A stretch of 64,000 bases of DNA from Jacaranda mimosifolia (lineage: Eukaryota > Streptophyta > Magnoliopsida > Lamiales > Bignoniaceae), in contig CM032128.1 in the NCBI GenBank assembly GCA_018894105.1, forward strand, positions 25,277,001-25,341,000, written 5' to 3'. Under the pieces are notes generated by a model. That model was not told where the DNA came from, searched no databases, and saw only the letters and a program-made list of their open reading frames with translations. Made by a program: the position numbers and the translations under genes. Shown piece by piece: positions 24,089 to 37,118 of the stretch. Numbering within the stretch: the stretch's first letter is position 1; each line of letters opens with the position of its first letter.

Positions 24089-26150
24089 TTACTTCATCAT
24101 TTCCACCAACCACTCATTTTCAACATCTATTATATAAATATCCAAGATGATTGGATCAATGGGATCACGCTTGTCATGTCGATGTAACAAAACCTTATTG
24201 TACTTAATGAAAACCAAATCAATGAAGCGTTGTTGTAATGATTTCTTTTCTAGCAATAAAGTTGTGTACAAAGTAACGTCACGTAAATTATTAGCAATTT
24301 TTTTTAATATGTGAATTAGTAGATAATTAATACTTATATGCTCAAACACACGCCAATTTCATTCACTACTAGACAAGTTGCAACTAAGTAAGAATTTTGA
24401 TGGCAAGCTTTGTAAAGTTGGTGTTGAAAATCCAAATAAAGCCCATAAGTCAATTATCAATCATAAAAGAAACAAGAAGCTAGTAATATACATGGAATAT
24501 ATATACAATAATGTATAATTTTGTAACATATAAAACATTAACATTTTGCATTCATCACATATGACTTGGTGCTAATAACTTTCTCTGCCTTTTTGCTATA
24601 TTCTTGGCAAAATTTCCTTCAGCTTTCTTGTAAATTACGATCTCATCACAATAACATCTTCTATAGAGTCATCTTCACCAACCTATCTATTTAGCTATAC
24701 AAAATCAACATGATTTCACATCTTGTTCTATCTTTTCATTATCACAAAAAAGCACAAGTTCAAGTAATAAGTAGCTAGTTGATAGAGCTAACAATTCCAT
24801 CTTCTTTTAGTGGTATAAAAAGTTTCTCTATACCTCTCTTCATTCTTCCCAAAAGTAAGGGTGATCTTCTCCTTAGTAGCATTCATTGCCTCATAAATAT
24901 AATCCACCAGAGGTTTTTCCTCACCATCTACCAACCAAAGAACTTCAGCTAGTAGGCCAACAAACTTCATAGTATGACTTGTATTTCTCCAAAAACCATG
25001 CATCAATATAATTTTGCTACATTTTTACCTATTTGCTCATTTGCGAACTTGCTCTTGTTTCACTTATCTTAAGTGCACATCTTCTTGAAGTTTGACTTTT
25101 TCTTATGAAAGCTCCTTAAGGCCAAAAAAGCAATCACAAAGTGAGTCATTGTAGCTCTAATAATTTCTTTGTAATTAGTGAATTTTGTCATCTTGTTCAA
25201 CGATTAGGTTCAATTATGAATGTAACTATTGACTATAATTGCCCGTTCAAGTATTCTCTTCAAATATGGCATATTAAAAGTATCTTTAAACATCGAATCC
25301 AAGTAATCTATAGCATATAGGGACTAATACAAGTATTCATATTTTTCTGTCAACTTCTCCCCAACTAGGACATTTGAAGTTGCATTGTTGGTGACAATTT
25401 GGATCATATTTTCTTCCCTAATACATTGTATAAAATCATCAAATAACTCAAATATTTTCACCCCTTTCACAAAGGCCAGATCTACCAGTAAATTCTATAA
25501 ACATGTTTTATCTTGGGATGTTCACTAAAAATCAGTGATCTCTATTTTCTATCTCTTTAACTATCTGCCATTAAGGTACAACAAAATTTTGCCACTTTTC
25601 CTCATGTTTTTTAAAAATATTCTTTGTGTGCTCCATTTCTTTTTTCAAGCAAGTCACTCTGATATCGTGATAAGTTGGAGGTTTCATTCTAACACCATAT
25701 TGTTCAATTCCTTTAATAATAGGTGCAAAACTTCATAATTGACAACATTGAATGTTATAACAGTATCACACATCCACCTACCAAACTGTTGGACTACATT
25801 GTCCCTTAGCTTTTCTTATTTCATTAAATTGGAATGTATTTTCACATTTCTTTCCCTTCTTGACACTTCATCATTTTCTCGTCAAAAAGCAATCAATTAG
25901 GCCCATTTGTTTTGATCTTTTTGCTGGCATAGATATTGATCGATTTAACTTATAACTAGAAATTGAAGACATATACGTCTTTATGCTGGATAAGACCTGC
26001 ATATCCTGTTCATCTTCTTACTCAAATCTTGGTCAACAATGTCATCAATAAGATGTTTTACCAATTACATTATTTAATTTTTGCTTTTCTTTCATTTCTC
26101 ATTTTAGTGTCTTGCATGAAACTTTTGGGTACTTTTTTATAAGCTAGTGT
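24089..26150 (-). pseudogene. hAT transposase (DUF659 and C-terminal dimerisation domain), decayed
   Basis: Reading the minus strand from high to low coordinates gives, in order, fragments typical of plant hAT transposases with a DUF659 domain: NFVVP (stop) WQIVKEIENR, VKGVKIFELFDDF, ENMIQIVTNNATSNVLVGEK, then LVDGEEKPLVDYIYEAMNAT and ERYRETFYTTKRRWNC. These are followed by FAKNIAKRQRKLL-like sequence. Last comes the dimerisation region SLPSKFLLSCNLSSSE (stop) NWRVFEHIS, and RFIDLVFIKYNKVLLHRHDK. The frame is interrupted by numerous stops and shifts. An N-terminal BED zinc finger was not found. Terminal inverted repeats of the parent element could not be located. Confidence 0.8.
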
Positions 26151-26214
26151 ACTTCAATATACCATCACAAGATGTTCAACTATCAACGCCATAATTTGTT
26201 CCACATCTATGGAC

Positions 26215-26966
26215 TAGGACTGTTAATAGGTAGAGTTTCACCCTACCTAGGCCTGTATCTTAAAATACCCAAATAAAGATACCATGTATCTACTCCACTC
26301 TAAAATACCTAAAAGAATAAGACCCCAACCCTACCCTACCATGTTTAATCTAAGACCCATTGGATCTAGTTTATTGGACTTATATTTTTAATGGATAGAC
26401 TAATTTTCTCAATATATACTAATGATATTATTTGGTATACAACACTCCCCAAAAATTTAATATTTAATTTAATTTAGTTAATCTTTATTTTTAAATTTTT
26501 TTATCATTAACAATGTTTTTATAATAGTTTATGAATTAATGAAATTAATTTTGTTAATAGTTTTCATGAACAATGTTTATACCATTGTTAATTTTATGAA
26601 AGAAAACTGTTTAGTTGTCATTGTTGCTATTCCAATTATAAAAAAAAAACAAACTATTCCACTATATTAACTTTGCTAATTTATTAATCTAGTTTAATTT
26701 CTTAATGAAAAAAATTGTTTAACTGGTAATATTTATTCACATATTTGTAATTTTTATATATAAGTTTTTTATCATTAGTATATATTTAACTTCAATATAG
26801 ATAATTTTTAAATTAATATATTAAATTTAAGTATGAAGTAATGAGTAATTGTTGAGTATGGGTACGTGGGTAATTTATAGGTATGAATCTTACCCATAGC
26901 TATTACATTATCTTTAATAAGAATGAGTATGAGTATTGACTTTTTATCCTATCCATTGACAGCCTA
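26215..26966. mobile_element. hAT-type MITE with an exact 8-bp target duplication
   Basis: A 752-bp AT-rich element flanked by the perfect repeat CTATGGAC (26207-26214 and 26967-26974). Inverted ends: TAGGACTGTTAATAGGTAG and TAGGCTGTCAATGGATAG. No coding capacity. The end motif TAGG(A)CTGTYAA matches the family at 5680-7124. Confidence 0.9.
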
Positions 26967-26988
26967 CTATGGACTATGAAAAGGTTCA

Positions 26989-27827
26989 TGATGATTGTAT
27001 CTACTGTTTGGTAAAACTCTGGGCTGAGATCCAATCCAACCAACCAGATAAGAGGTCAAGAATGGAGCTTGATGATGTAGTTGGGTCAAGTCCTACAACC
27101 AATAGCACACGTCAGACTACTCGGCTAAGGCATTTCGATGCTCAAGTCAGTTCTTAATCAACTAGAAGGCAGAGCAATAGAGTGAGGGCTTTTAGTAATA
27201 ATGGGCATACCTAAATGAAGGGAGGCAATGGGGTATTTAGAGCCTTTCTGAAGTGGTTGATATGTCTATGATGCCTTTGTATATACACAGGGACCTTTGT
27301 CTTTACCTGAGGACCCTTAGGTCTTCTCCAATTGGTGTATTATTCCAGGTGACGCCTCTTCCAGCTTCATAGGACAAGGTCGTACGAATGAGCCACGCAC
27401 AACACTGATGCTGTAGAAATGTGGTACCAGTGAAGACACGTGTCATTAATGCGGAGGCATGCCTCATATTAGAGCATTCAATGCGGCAGAGATGTGGTCG
27501 TGTCTGCTCGACCTCTTGAGGTCAAGGTGTGTGTTCGCCTATGAGTTACTCTCGCTGGCTTCACTTAACACTATGGAACTCTATTGAGTTCAAATATATC
27601 CTTGGTTGAGTGCTGAACAGACATTCTCTATCTGATCGACCATACTCTGATCGACTCGGCAGATAGTGATACTCGTGTTGGTGGAAAAACCTAGTGAGGT
27701 TGGGTCCAGCCGATAACATGGTCGATTGCCAATAGGCTTGGCCGGATAGCTAGTTAGACTGTTCCACGTCATATCTTTTGTCTGGTGGGGTGTTATTGGG
27801 TTGGGCCTATTGAGTTATCCCGTATCA
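26989..27827 (-). repeat. E2 3' LTR
   Basis: An 839-bp LTR. On the minus strand it starts TGATACGGGATAACTCAA and ends ACAATCATCA. It aligns with 37119-37969. Its TATA box region reads TCTAAATA instead of TATAAATA, one difference from the 5' copy. Confidence 0.9.
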
Positions 27828-27845
27828 TGAATCTCCCTACTCCCG
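27828..27845 (-). other. E2 polypurine tract
   Basis: The minus strand reads CGGGAGTAGGGAGATTCA immediately before the 3' LTR, matching the E1 tract in position and sequence type. Confidence 0.65.
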
Positions 27846-28082
27846 AGTGCTTATCGAGATGTTCGATGAGAAGAAATGAGGAGTAGCTAATTTGTGAAAA
27901 TGGTATGCACTCAACGAGAAGTTCCATGCACTAGCAACGTTTACGTTTTAAAAATTGACCAGGGTTTCAGTGCATTTAATGCAACTATTGCGTTAGGCAG
28001 TATAGAAAGACAATCAACGGATGCGTAATAATAGCTAGTAGTTGGTCAGATTAACTAGTTAGCATGCCCGTAGACTGAAGCT

Positions 28083-28090
28083 TATAAATA
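28083..28090 (+). promoter_or_regulatory. TATA box of the E2 antisense gene
   Basis: TATAAATA followed by AGCATGGTGAAAGCTTTCAT, parallel to the E1 copy on the other strand. The leader downstream contains a strong donor-like GTAAGT at 28199, so a further intron in the 5' UTR is possible. Confidence 0.65.
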
Positions 28091-28114
28091 AGCATGGTGA
28101 AAGCTTTCATTTTC

Positions 28115-30714
28115 ACTTTTACAGCATCCTGGCAGGTTGAAAACCCACATTTTATTGCACTTTCCGCTAATCGAGCTTTGTTTTAATCCTGCTAAAAGCG
28201 TAAGTCTTCTGAATTGTATTTGATCTCGAACAAGTTTCATTTGCCTTTATTTTGATCATATCTCGCATCTCAATATATTGAGGGTATTTAGCGAGGGTAG
28301 CAATAGGAGGAGTGATAGTGAGAAGATAAGGTTAGATGTAGGTTTGACCAGGGTAGTGGATGTATAGATCAGTGAGTCTAATGAGTCTTCTAGTAATAGG
28401 TCGACCTCTTCTAGCAGTTTGAGTGATAGTCAAGGTGATGGTGGGGGTGGGGGTACAGTTGGACCGAGTCAGCCTCTTATGTCTCGTGGTCGGTTATTCA
28501 CACCTGACCTCTATAGCAAGATCGCATCCAAGACCACATATAGCGTCTTTAAGTTGCTTAGATGTTTGTATCACATTCCCCCAGGGTTCAAGTTTATCAT
28601 CCCAGGCTCCACTGATAGGGTGCACTGACCTCCTATCGGGTGCATAATGGTGTTCGACGAGGCCCTAAAGTGCGGGCTTAGGTTTCCCATTGCACAATCT
28701 ATAGTCAACCTACCGACAGGTCTTCAAGTCTGTATAACCCAACTCCTCCCGAACTATTTTTCGACCTTATACAACTTTATTATCTTAATGCATAACAATC
28801 AGTCTCCTACCTTTGCTAATTTTTCAAATCTCTTCCATCTCCCGATGTCCCAAAAGTCGGGTAGTACTAAGGAGTTGGGCTTTTACTACCTCATAGCCAG
28901 CCCTTATTGAATGTTTTTTGTTACTCCTTCATCATCTCATGGCCAAGAGTAGAGAAAATGCCATTTCTATGTTCGAGCACCGAAGGGGGTCAAGTTTAAC
29001 ATTCCCAGAGGATGGTGGAGAGGGTACGTCGAGATGTCGGGAAACGAAAACCCCATATGGCCCAACACCTTTATTTGGGACTTAACCCAATTTGGTTAAA
29101 TAGAGGCATTTGGGTATATCAAGGAGAGAAATTTGGTGCTAGCAAGCTTATCACCTACTTAGCTGGGTCTGCTTGCTGATGCCCGACTAGGTAGATACCA
29201 TAGTTAACTTGCTTTACTTAAAAAAATTATTTTTATTCAACTTTCTGGTCAATTCTAATTTGTTAACTTGTCATTTTTTAGATCAGGAGGAAATCATGAA
29301 TTATACCCAACAATAGGCAATGGCATGATAATAGAAGGCACAAGAGCACCACCAGGCAAATGCCCATCGAGAGGTAGCTCCCCAGGTTGCTCCACAGCTG
29401 TAGGGATTGCCTCTTGCTCATATCTCAATGAGTAGCTCCTTCTCTCGACAAAAATGACTAGTTGTCAAGCAGCCTAGGCTTGCCTAAAAGAAGAATGCTA
29501 TTGATAAAGGAAAAGGAAAAGCTGCTACCTCAACCTACCCGATTGGGGCTGACCTCTTCGGGCCTCGAATGGATGACTCCCTATTCCTGCTGCTCAACTT
29601 TCCATCACCAAAGTTCAGGACTGAGATTAGGGTCTAAAACTCATTGTCGATGATGACAAAGGGTCGACTAAAGCCGCATCCCTGAAAGTGATGATGGCCA
29701 GACTCTTTATGTCCGACCAGAAAAAACTGCTCGAGATGACCCAACTGGAGGCCCTAAAAGCCCTAGCTTATGACTCCAATATGGTAACTGTTTAGTCGAA
29801 TTGTAACTCATTTTTACCAAGTTTCAATTTAAATTTGGCGACCAAACTTTTCATCGTTGCAGGTGAACTAGCTGGGGTATTACTTTTATCGAATGTCAGA
29901 GCTGGCCCTCGATTATTGAGAGGAGCTCTAGAAAGAGCAAAGTGAGGTGGCGGCGGCTAAGACTTAGCTCAACTCCTCACAATCAGGGATCGAACAGCTG
30001 ACCAAGCAGCTCGAGAACAAAGACGTACAGCTCATCACTGTAGTGGCCAAGAAGAGCAAAATGGACGAGTTGTTGTTGCTGGCTAGATTGGATGCTCAGG
30101 GCAATTACGATGCTGGTTGAGCGCATGGGCATAACATCGCCATGAACTATGCTTGAACCAAAATCTTCAGAGCACTCCCGGAATCCAACAAAAACTGTGC
30201 AGTAGTTTATAAAGGAGGTCTTTGAGAAGGCTATAAAGTAGCTTGAATTCTTGGGGCATCAAATTCATCCCGAGGACCGGGCGCGGCTCAATCCCCTAAA
30301 AATAGAGTAGCTCAAGGACTATCTCGACCCCCATCGATCAAAGAGAATACTCCTATGGTCGGATCTGATGCTACACCCGTGGTCGAAGATGCAGCTATTC
30401 CTCATCCCATGACGGTTCAGGTGGCCAGTGAATTTGGCTTTGCAACTGACTTTGCATTCGAAATTAGGGATGGCAAGGTTGACATTACTGCTTTCTTTCC
30501 TCATGTCGAGTGCAGTTTCCTACCTGAGGAAGTAGGGCCTTCTCGACAAATGACTATAGTTCAGCAGACACCTATTGTAGTGCCCAAGCAAGAGGTCGAG
30601 GGCAATCCTACTATCGTGGTTGTGCCTTCAGGTGATGAGCTTGACTAAGCTATCGATGAAGTTACAGCTGACCGAGTTGCACGAGCTAGAGGGAAAGAAG
30701 TTCTGTCGAGCTGA
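28115..30714 (+). pseudogene. E2 antisense gene: Transposase_28-like protein with coiled coil, two introns
   Basis: The best-preserved copy of the extra gene. A Ser-rich then Gly-rich N-terminus (about 28380-28470) leads into MSRGRLFTPDLYSKIAS, LYHIPPGFKFIIPG and VFDEALKCGLRFPIAQSIVN, then LLPNYFSTLYNFIIL, VKFNIPRGWWRGYVEM and EAFGYIKERNLVL. Introns: 29191-29281 (91 bp, GT to TTTTTTAG) and 29784-29862 (79 bp, GT to GTTGCAG). Both are GT-AG and correspond to E1. Then a coiled coil (GIEQLTKQLENKDVQLITVV) and the tail FGFATDFAFEIRDGKVDITA. By comparison with E1, the true end is the stop at 30712-30714; the TAA at 30646-30648 is a later mutation. Other stops (for example 28626) kill this copy. 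The function is unknown; nuclear or RNA-related roles would be guesses. Confidence 0.72.
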
Positions 30715-31601
30715 GGTTGCAGCTGTCTTTGTTGTTTTAATTAACTCAATTTTGTTCACCCTACGAGGAATTTGCTTTTATGAAGACCATGAACGATTTT
30801 TGTAATCTTGTAATTAGATGTTTAAATGTATGGAATGAACTTTTTGCTCATTTACATGTACTCGATTCTCTCATTTACTTTTTATTGCTTTCATTTTTGT
30901 CGATTGATTGTATCAACGGGTAATGAAGTAAACATTTTATTTTCAAATAACTAGTTGAATGACACAATCTCTTAATAAAGGAAACGGTTAATGTTTAATT
31001 GGCTTAGAACTGGTTAATTATGAGATCAACTTATAAAGTAACAATTGAACAAATCTAATTATATTCAAATCAACTTGACTTATTTAAAATAGGTTTTGAA
31101 ATAATCTTTGTTGATGACTGTCTGGCCGACCTAAGACATCGTTTTCGTGATCAAATGAATTGGCTTGGTGCTATGGTCGATCGTGGACTGACTTTATCAT
31201 ATTAACTTCAAGTTCATGCACTAATGCTCGCGTCGTAACACGTATGTTGGTGGATCGACAGATCATCGACTACAGGGCTGATTTAAAGTTGCGTTCGACT
31301 TTAATCGATCAGCCCATTCACTGAATAATTGGTCTTGAAGGCATATTTGGCTAAGAGTCGTGGTCGACCAAAAGGTCGACTTGAGATGGTCAACTCGTTT
31401 ATTAATGTGGGCTAGAAACACTGGTTTGCAGTTTGAAATCAATTTGTAGTCGACTACGGGGTCGACTTCAAATGATGAACCCATCTATCAATTTGGGCTA
31501 GAAGCTATAGTTGCAGTGTGAATGAATAGTTGTAGAAACGTAAGTAGTTTTTATTAATCTAGAATCATATTTCAATATAGTGGAGTGGAGACCTTAGTCC
31601 T
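30715..31601. repeat. E2 spacer between antisense gene and pol, with tandem repeat
   Basis: Non-coding spacer. At about 31370-31525 two diverged units each contain GGTCGACTT, a GGGCTAGAA motif and TTGCAGT, related to the E1 84-bp repeat. The rest (30715-31250) is AT-rich without recognisable features. Confidence 0.55.
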
Positions 31602-34600
31602 TTACACATAAAATTTTTTTAGCTTCACTGTATTCCATGGTAAATGGAGCTGGTTACCATTCATATCCGCTAGTCGGTAAGAGTTGTGCTTTACTACTTT
31701 GACCATCGAGTACAGGCTTTCCTATTTCGAATCGAGTTTACCCACATTCTTCAAGACTTCAAATTTTTTGAGGACGAGGTCCCCCACTTTGAAGCTTCTT
31801 GGTCAAATTCCCTTGTTGTAATTCTAAGCCATCTTCGACCCATATCTTTGCATTATTGTGTATGCCTAGTGACATAGCTCATCAATCATTTCGAGGTCAA
31901 ATTTTCTTTCAGACTTATTCCTGATCGGGTTGTAGTGGATTACTCGAGCCGTGTGTTGTATCAATTTTGTTGGAACAACTACTTCTGACCTATAGACTAG
32001 ACTGTAGGGACTGTGACTTGTGGTAGTTTGAGGGGTGTTTCTATACACCCAAAGTACACCAGGGAGGTCATTTGCTCAACTCACTCTGGATCTTTCAAGT
32101 CAGGCCTTGAGGTGGTCCAGGACAGTCCTATTTGTAACTTCTATTTCGCACCAATTTCTTATGCCCCTACTCTAGAACTACGTCCCATTATCTGATATTA
32201 ACACTTTGGGTAAACCAAAATGGCAGATGATGTTTTTCCACATGAAACTTCTGATGGTCGCATTGGTTATCTTCGGGACCGCTTCTGTCTCGACCCATTT
32301 TATGAATTATTCAACTGCAACGATCATGAATTTTCATTGACCTATGGTTTTTGAGAAGGAATCGACTATATCTATCCCCCACTGGTCGAACGACATGTGA
32401 TCTGAATAAGCACTAACAATGATACAGGCCAGTGAGGTATGTTGGAGTGGGCAGACCTGATAAGATGGGCATTTTTTGGCAAAGTCGACAGCGTCCTTCA
32501 ACAGAGTTGGCCAAAAGTACCTACGTCTAATGATCTTGTGGGCTAAAGATCATCTTCCAGAGTGATTGCTAGAGATTCCTAAATGGGCTTCTTGTAGGAC
32601 TTCCCGAGCTTCCACTAGTATCAAACACCTCAATGGTGGTCCAGAAATTGATCTTCTATAGAATTCAACATACTCGTCGAGGGCGAACTTTGGTGCTCGG
32701 CCTCTAAGTCTGTGCGCTTGTGCTTTATCTTCAGGCGCTTTCCCTTTCCTTAAGTAAGCTTTTATTTCGTCCTGCCAGGAAGGGAGTTGTTTCTTCAATC
32801 TGCCCGACCAAGTTCTGGTCGAGACCGCTTATGGTGGGTCTTTCGACAACCAAAAATGTGATGGTTTTGTCCCTGGTTCCTTTTGTTAAGCTGGGAAATG
32901 TTGATAAGACATTTGTTCTTTCATTTTCTAATTAAGAGATTTGGCTGTGGGTGAATTTTTTGAACTGTTGCTGTAACCTTTTGATCTCAGCCATATATTT
33001 ATTCATCGTAGCTTCCTTAGCTTTGAAGTTTTCTTCAAATTATTCTGCGATCAGTTGGGAATCAGTGCAGCAACTCGACTCCTCTATCAACGCCATCTTC
33101 ATGCTAATAAGAAGGGCCTCGTGTTCTGCTTCATTATTTGTGACGGGGTAATCGAGTTTAATCACGAAGTCATATTCCTTGGCTTGTGGAGAGTACAGGG
33201 AAATACCTATTCCTCTGCCTGAGGAAGTTGCCAAGCTGTCGACATAAAGAGTCCACAGAGGGAATCCTGATCGAGTTCATCGGGCAAGTCGAGTATCTTT
33301 GCAACAAAGTCTGCCAACACTTGGGCTTTTATAGCAGTTCAAGGCTGGAAAGTGATGTCAAATTCCCCTAACTCGATATCCCACCTTATCAATCTTCCCG
33401 ACGTATCTGGCTTTCACAATACTTGTTTCAGTAGTTGATTGGTCAGGACAACAACTGAGTGAGATTAGAAATAAGGTCTCAATTTCCTAGCTATAGTGAC
33501 GAAAGCCAGGGCGAACTTTTCGATCTCCAGGTAATTGTGTTCTGGGCCCTGCAATGCTTTGCTGCTGTATTATACAGGTCAGTGGGTGACATGTCTGGTC
33601 AAGACCAGAATTGAATTGATTGCACCGACGAGACTGCCAAATAAATATGCAAAATTTCTTCGACCTCAGGCTTAGCTAGCATCGGCTACGCTGATAGGTA
33701 TTATTTCAATTTAACCAAGGCATGGTCAAATTGCTCTATCCACCAAAACTTCCACGCATTGCTAAGAATTTTGAAAAACTACAAGTTCTTGTCCGCTAGT
33801 TGAGCGATGAATCAACCAAGAGCTATAATCATTCTGACCAGATGCTGAACGTCTTCGACTGTTCAAGGAGGTGCAATGTCTAGGATTGCCTAGATTTTTT
33901 GTGGGTTTGCTTCGATGCCTCTCTGACTAACTACATAGCCCAAAAACTTTTCTCCTCTCACCCCGAACATGTACTTGTTAGGGTTAAGTTTCATGCCAAA
34001 TGCTCTCAATATTGAAAATATATGACTGAGGTTGGCTAGGTGATTTTGTTCTTTTTCTATTTTAATAATCATGTGATCTACATAAACTTCTATGGTCCTA
34101 TCGATATCATTTTTGACCAGAAAGTTGACAAGTCTTTGATAGGTTGCACATGTATTTTTGAGCCCGAAAGGCATGACCAGAAAATAGTATACATTGTTGG
34201 GGACCACAAAGGAGGTCTTGTCCTTGTCCTTGGGGGCCATAAAGATTTGGTAAATAACTTTGGAATGCATCCATCATGCTTAAAAGATCACAACCAGCAG
34301 TAGAATCAATTAATAAATTAATACGAGGCAGCGGGTAAGGGTCTTTAGGGCAAACTTTATTCAAATAAGTAAAGTCATTACACATTCTCCATTTTCCTTC
34401 ATTCTTAGGGACAAGGACTATATTACAAAGCCAATTTGGATATTGAATTTCTACAATGTATCATGCTTCTAAAAACTTATTGACCTCTTCCTCAATGATT
34501 TGGCATCTTTCAGCATTGAAGGTCCTGGTCTTTCGCTTGATTGGCTTGTATGAGCGGTACACGTTTAGGTAGTGGACAATGATGTTGGGGTCGATTCCCT

Positions 34601-35499
34601 GTAGGTCGGTAGCTTTCCAAGTGAAAATATCAACATTCTTTCCAAGGAAATCGACCATCAAGCACTCTATACTGCTCCCAAGATCAATCCCAATCTTAGT
34701 GGTCTTGTCGAGGTTCCTAGCTTCAGTTCAATAGTATTGAACTCCCCGACAGGTTTGACCCTAGCCTCTTCGAGCTTTCTCTTCTTATTTTGCTATCCCT
34801 CATTGGGTTCCGTTATTGGGACTTCCATCAAAGGTTTCAATTTTGGTCAAGCTTTCTGTTCATTTACCTCGACCGAGATTGTGTAACAACGCTAAGCTTT
34901 CTTCATGTCACAAAGAAGTTCACCAGTTCCAACGGCTGTTGGAAACTTGACCTTTATGTGGTAGGTCAAGACTATGGCTCTGAACTCATTCAGCGCTAGT
35001 TGTCTAATCATGGCATTATAAGCAAAGGTTGCATCAGCGACCAGGTAGTTGACCATAAGTGTTCTTTGTCGAGGTACTTCTCCAAATAAAGTAGATAAGT
35101 TTATAGACCCTTTAGGGATGATCTCCAATCCCCTGAATTCGACCAGCGGGGGGCGCACAGGCTCAAACTTCAGTTTTCCCATGTTCATTCTCTTCAGCAT
35201 TGATAAGAAAATTATGTTTTCAAAGCTGTTGTTGTCAACCAACACCTTCCTAACCTCAAAGTTGGCTATCTGAGCATATACAACAAGAGGGCAATCAGCT
35301 TGTTAGGAGAACTTTAGTTCTCGATGTGTAAGAGGTCGATGTCAGAGAAAGAGATGGGTTCTGTGCTGGTCGAGAGTTGGAAAATAGTTTCAACTAAGGA
35401 AGACTTGGTCGCTTCCAACCTCTTTTGATTCTGCCTTCTTGCTGACTTGGAGTCCCCTCAAATTGGGCCTCCAGTAATGGTGTCAATCACTCCCTAATG
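31602..35499 (-). pseudogene. pol: E2 pol: protease, RT, RNase H, second RNase H, integrase
   Basis: Minus-strand order: protease (about 35245-34900; MLVDNNSFENIIF), RT (about 34660-33890; EVYVDHMIIK, where the second catalytic Asp of YVDD is His), RNase H (about 33880-33380), archaeal-type RNase H (about 33234-33040; KEYDFVIKLDYPVTNNEAEH), integrase zinc-binding region (about 32798-32460) and core. In the core, sequence jumps from RNWCE to EVTNRT, so about 20 residues before the catalytic Glu are deleted. The C-terminus ends KLKKFYV with the stop at 31602-31604. Numerous stops and frameshifts. Confidence 0.9.
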
Positions 35500-36987
35500 G
35501 GTAGGTAGGGATCATGGGCAGGCTTCTATCCCTTATCTTTTTTCCTCAGGCTAACTGACCTTTCTCTACAAGAAGTTTGGTCGGTTTGACCCGTCTCTTG
35601 TCTAGCTTTTTCATCTATGAATTTTTTCAAATGCCCTAGTTGAATCAGCCTTTCGATCTCGTCGTGAAGACTGAAACAGTCCTCTGTGTCATGGCTTTTT
35701 TTCCTATGGAAGTGATAGAATTTTTTGGATCTCTTCATTGCTTTGATTTCGGTTAACTTCCTAGGTTTCTTGAGGAGATTATCGTGTTGAATGGCAAACA
35801 ACACCTCCTTTCTGGCGGTGTTCAATGGAGTATAGCTGTGGAAGCATTTGATGGGAGATTGATGACCATCTTTGTGTTGTCTGTCCTATTTCTCTTTAGC
35901 CTTCTTTTTGTCATTGTCCGGGTTACCATATTTGAATTTGTTTATGTCCTCTTAGTTTATGTACCTCTCCGCAAGGTCGAGCAACTCCTACATTATCCGT
36001 GGTCGCTCTCGAACTAATGCATTGGCACATTCTTTGTGTCAAAGACCTAAGAAAAACACATTAATCAAGAACTTAATTTGGGGACTGTCAATCTTCAAAA
36101 TCTCTGTGTTAAACTTGGTGAAAAAGACTCAAAGGGACTCTTCATCATTCTGCTTCAATGTGTGCAAGTGGGTATGGGAGAGCTTCTATTTCCTTTGACT
36201 AGTAAACTGGTGGAGGAACTTGTCACAAAGTTGGTCATACGAGTAGATCGACACTGGCTCCAATTTGAACCAATCAAGTGTAATTCCTTCGAATGTGGTG
36301 ACCAATATTTTAGCATAAATATACTCATTGTGCCCGTAGAGGTACATTATATGCTCGAATTATAGTAGGTGCTCGTTCGGGTCGGATGAACTATCATTCC
36401 TGGGCAAACCTATAGGAGCCTTGGTGTCAACAATTATGAGCTTGTCGATTATCTCTTGCACAAATGTCGACTCTCGCTCCAGATAAAGTTGGGGAGTACT
36501 ATCATAATGGGGGTTCCTCTCAGTGTTCATCGTAGAAATCTTTTCCAGACATCTGTTCAATTGTTGTACTTGGTAGGATACTTCTTTCCATTTTTTTCAA
36601 TTAGCCTAGGATAGATTTCTGTTCGTTTGAGATCTTTAGAGCTCGACCCTATCGTGCTGCGGGGCTCGAACAGGTTAGGCGAAGTGATCTACCGAGTCAG
36701 TCACTTCTTCTTGGGGATTGGGTCGAGTTTCTTCTCTTAGGAAATATTTTATCGAATAAGAGGATGTCTCATTTTTTGTCTGCCTTTATCCTTTCTTAGG
36801 GGCTTCTTCTCATTTTGTGAAGGTTGAGGAGTGTCGCTGGCAGCTGATCTGGGTTGATTGTTATGCTTGTTGAGGGCAGCTGATAGTTGAGTTGAAATCT
36901 GGGCTGATATCTGCTAGCTTATTAGCTACATGAGTTGGGGTATAGTCAAAGTGACTACTTGTTCTAGCTAGGAGCTGGGTCCAACCA
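35500..36987 (-). pseudogene. gag: E2 gag, start codon lost
   Basis: Alignment with E1 places the start at 36987, where ATG has become GTG. Readable parts include the segment near 36540-36370 (TERNPHYDSTPQ, KAPIGLPRNDSSSDPNEHLL) and the region after the capsid (MNTARKEVLFAIQHDNLLKK). The zinc-knuckle-like motif reads FYHFHRKKSHDTEDC, with the first Cys of the E1 version replaced by Tyr. The sequence then passes without interruption into the linker before the protease. Confidence 0.85.
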
Positions 36988-37100
36988 CAACTGGTGTTGG
37001 GGTCGAGGATGAGAGGTTGGGGATCTTTTATTTTCCTCTCTCTCGAAAACAACTCGCCTTGTGTTAACTGTATTCTTTTTTCAGTTACGGACTTAAGTTT

Positions 37101-37118
37101 CCCACAAACTGCGCTAAA
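37101..37118 (-). other. E2 primer-binding site
   Basis: The minus strand reads TTTAGCGCAGTTTGTGGG directly after the 5' LTR end. It is a mutated form of the E1 site (TTTGGCGCC...). Confidence 0.65.
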
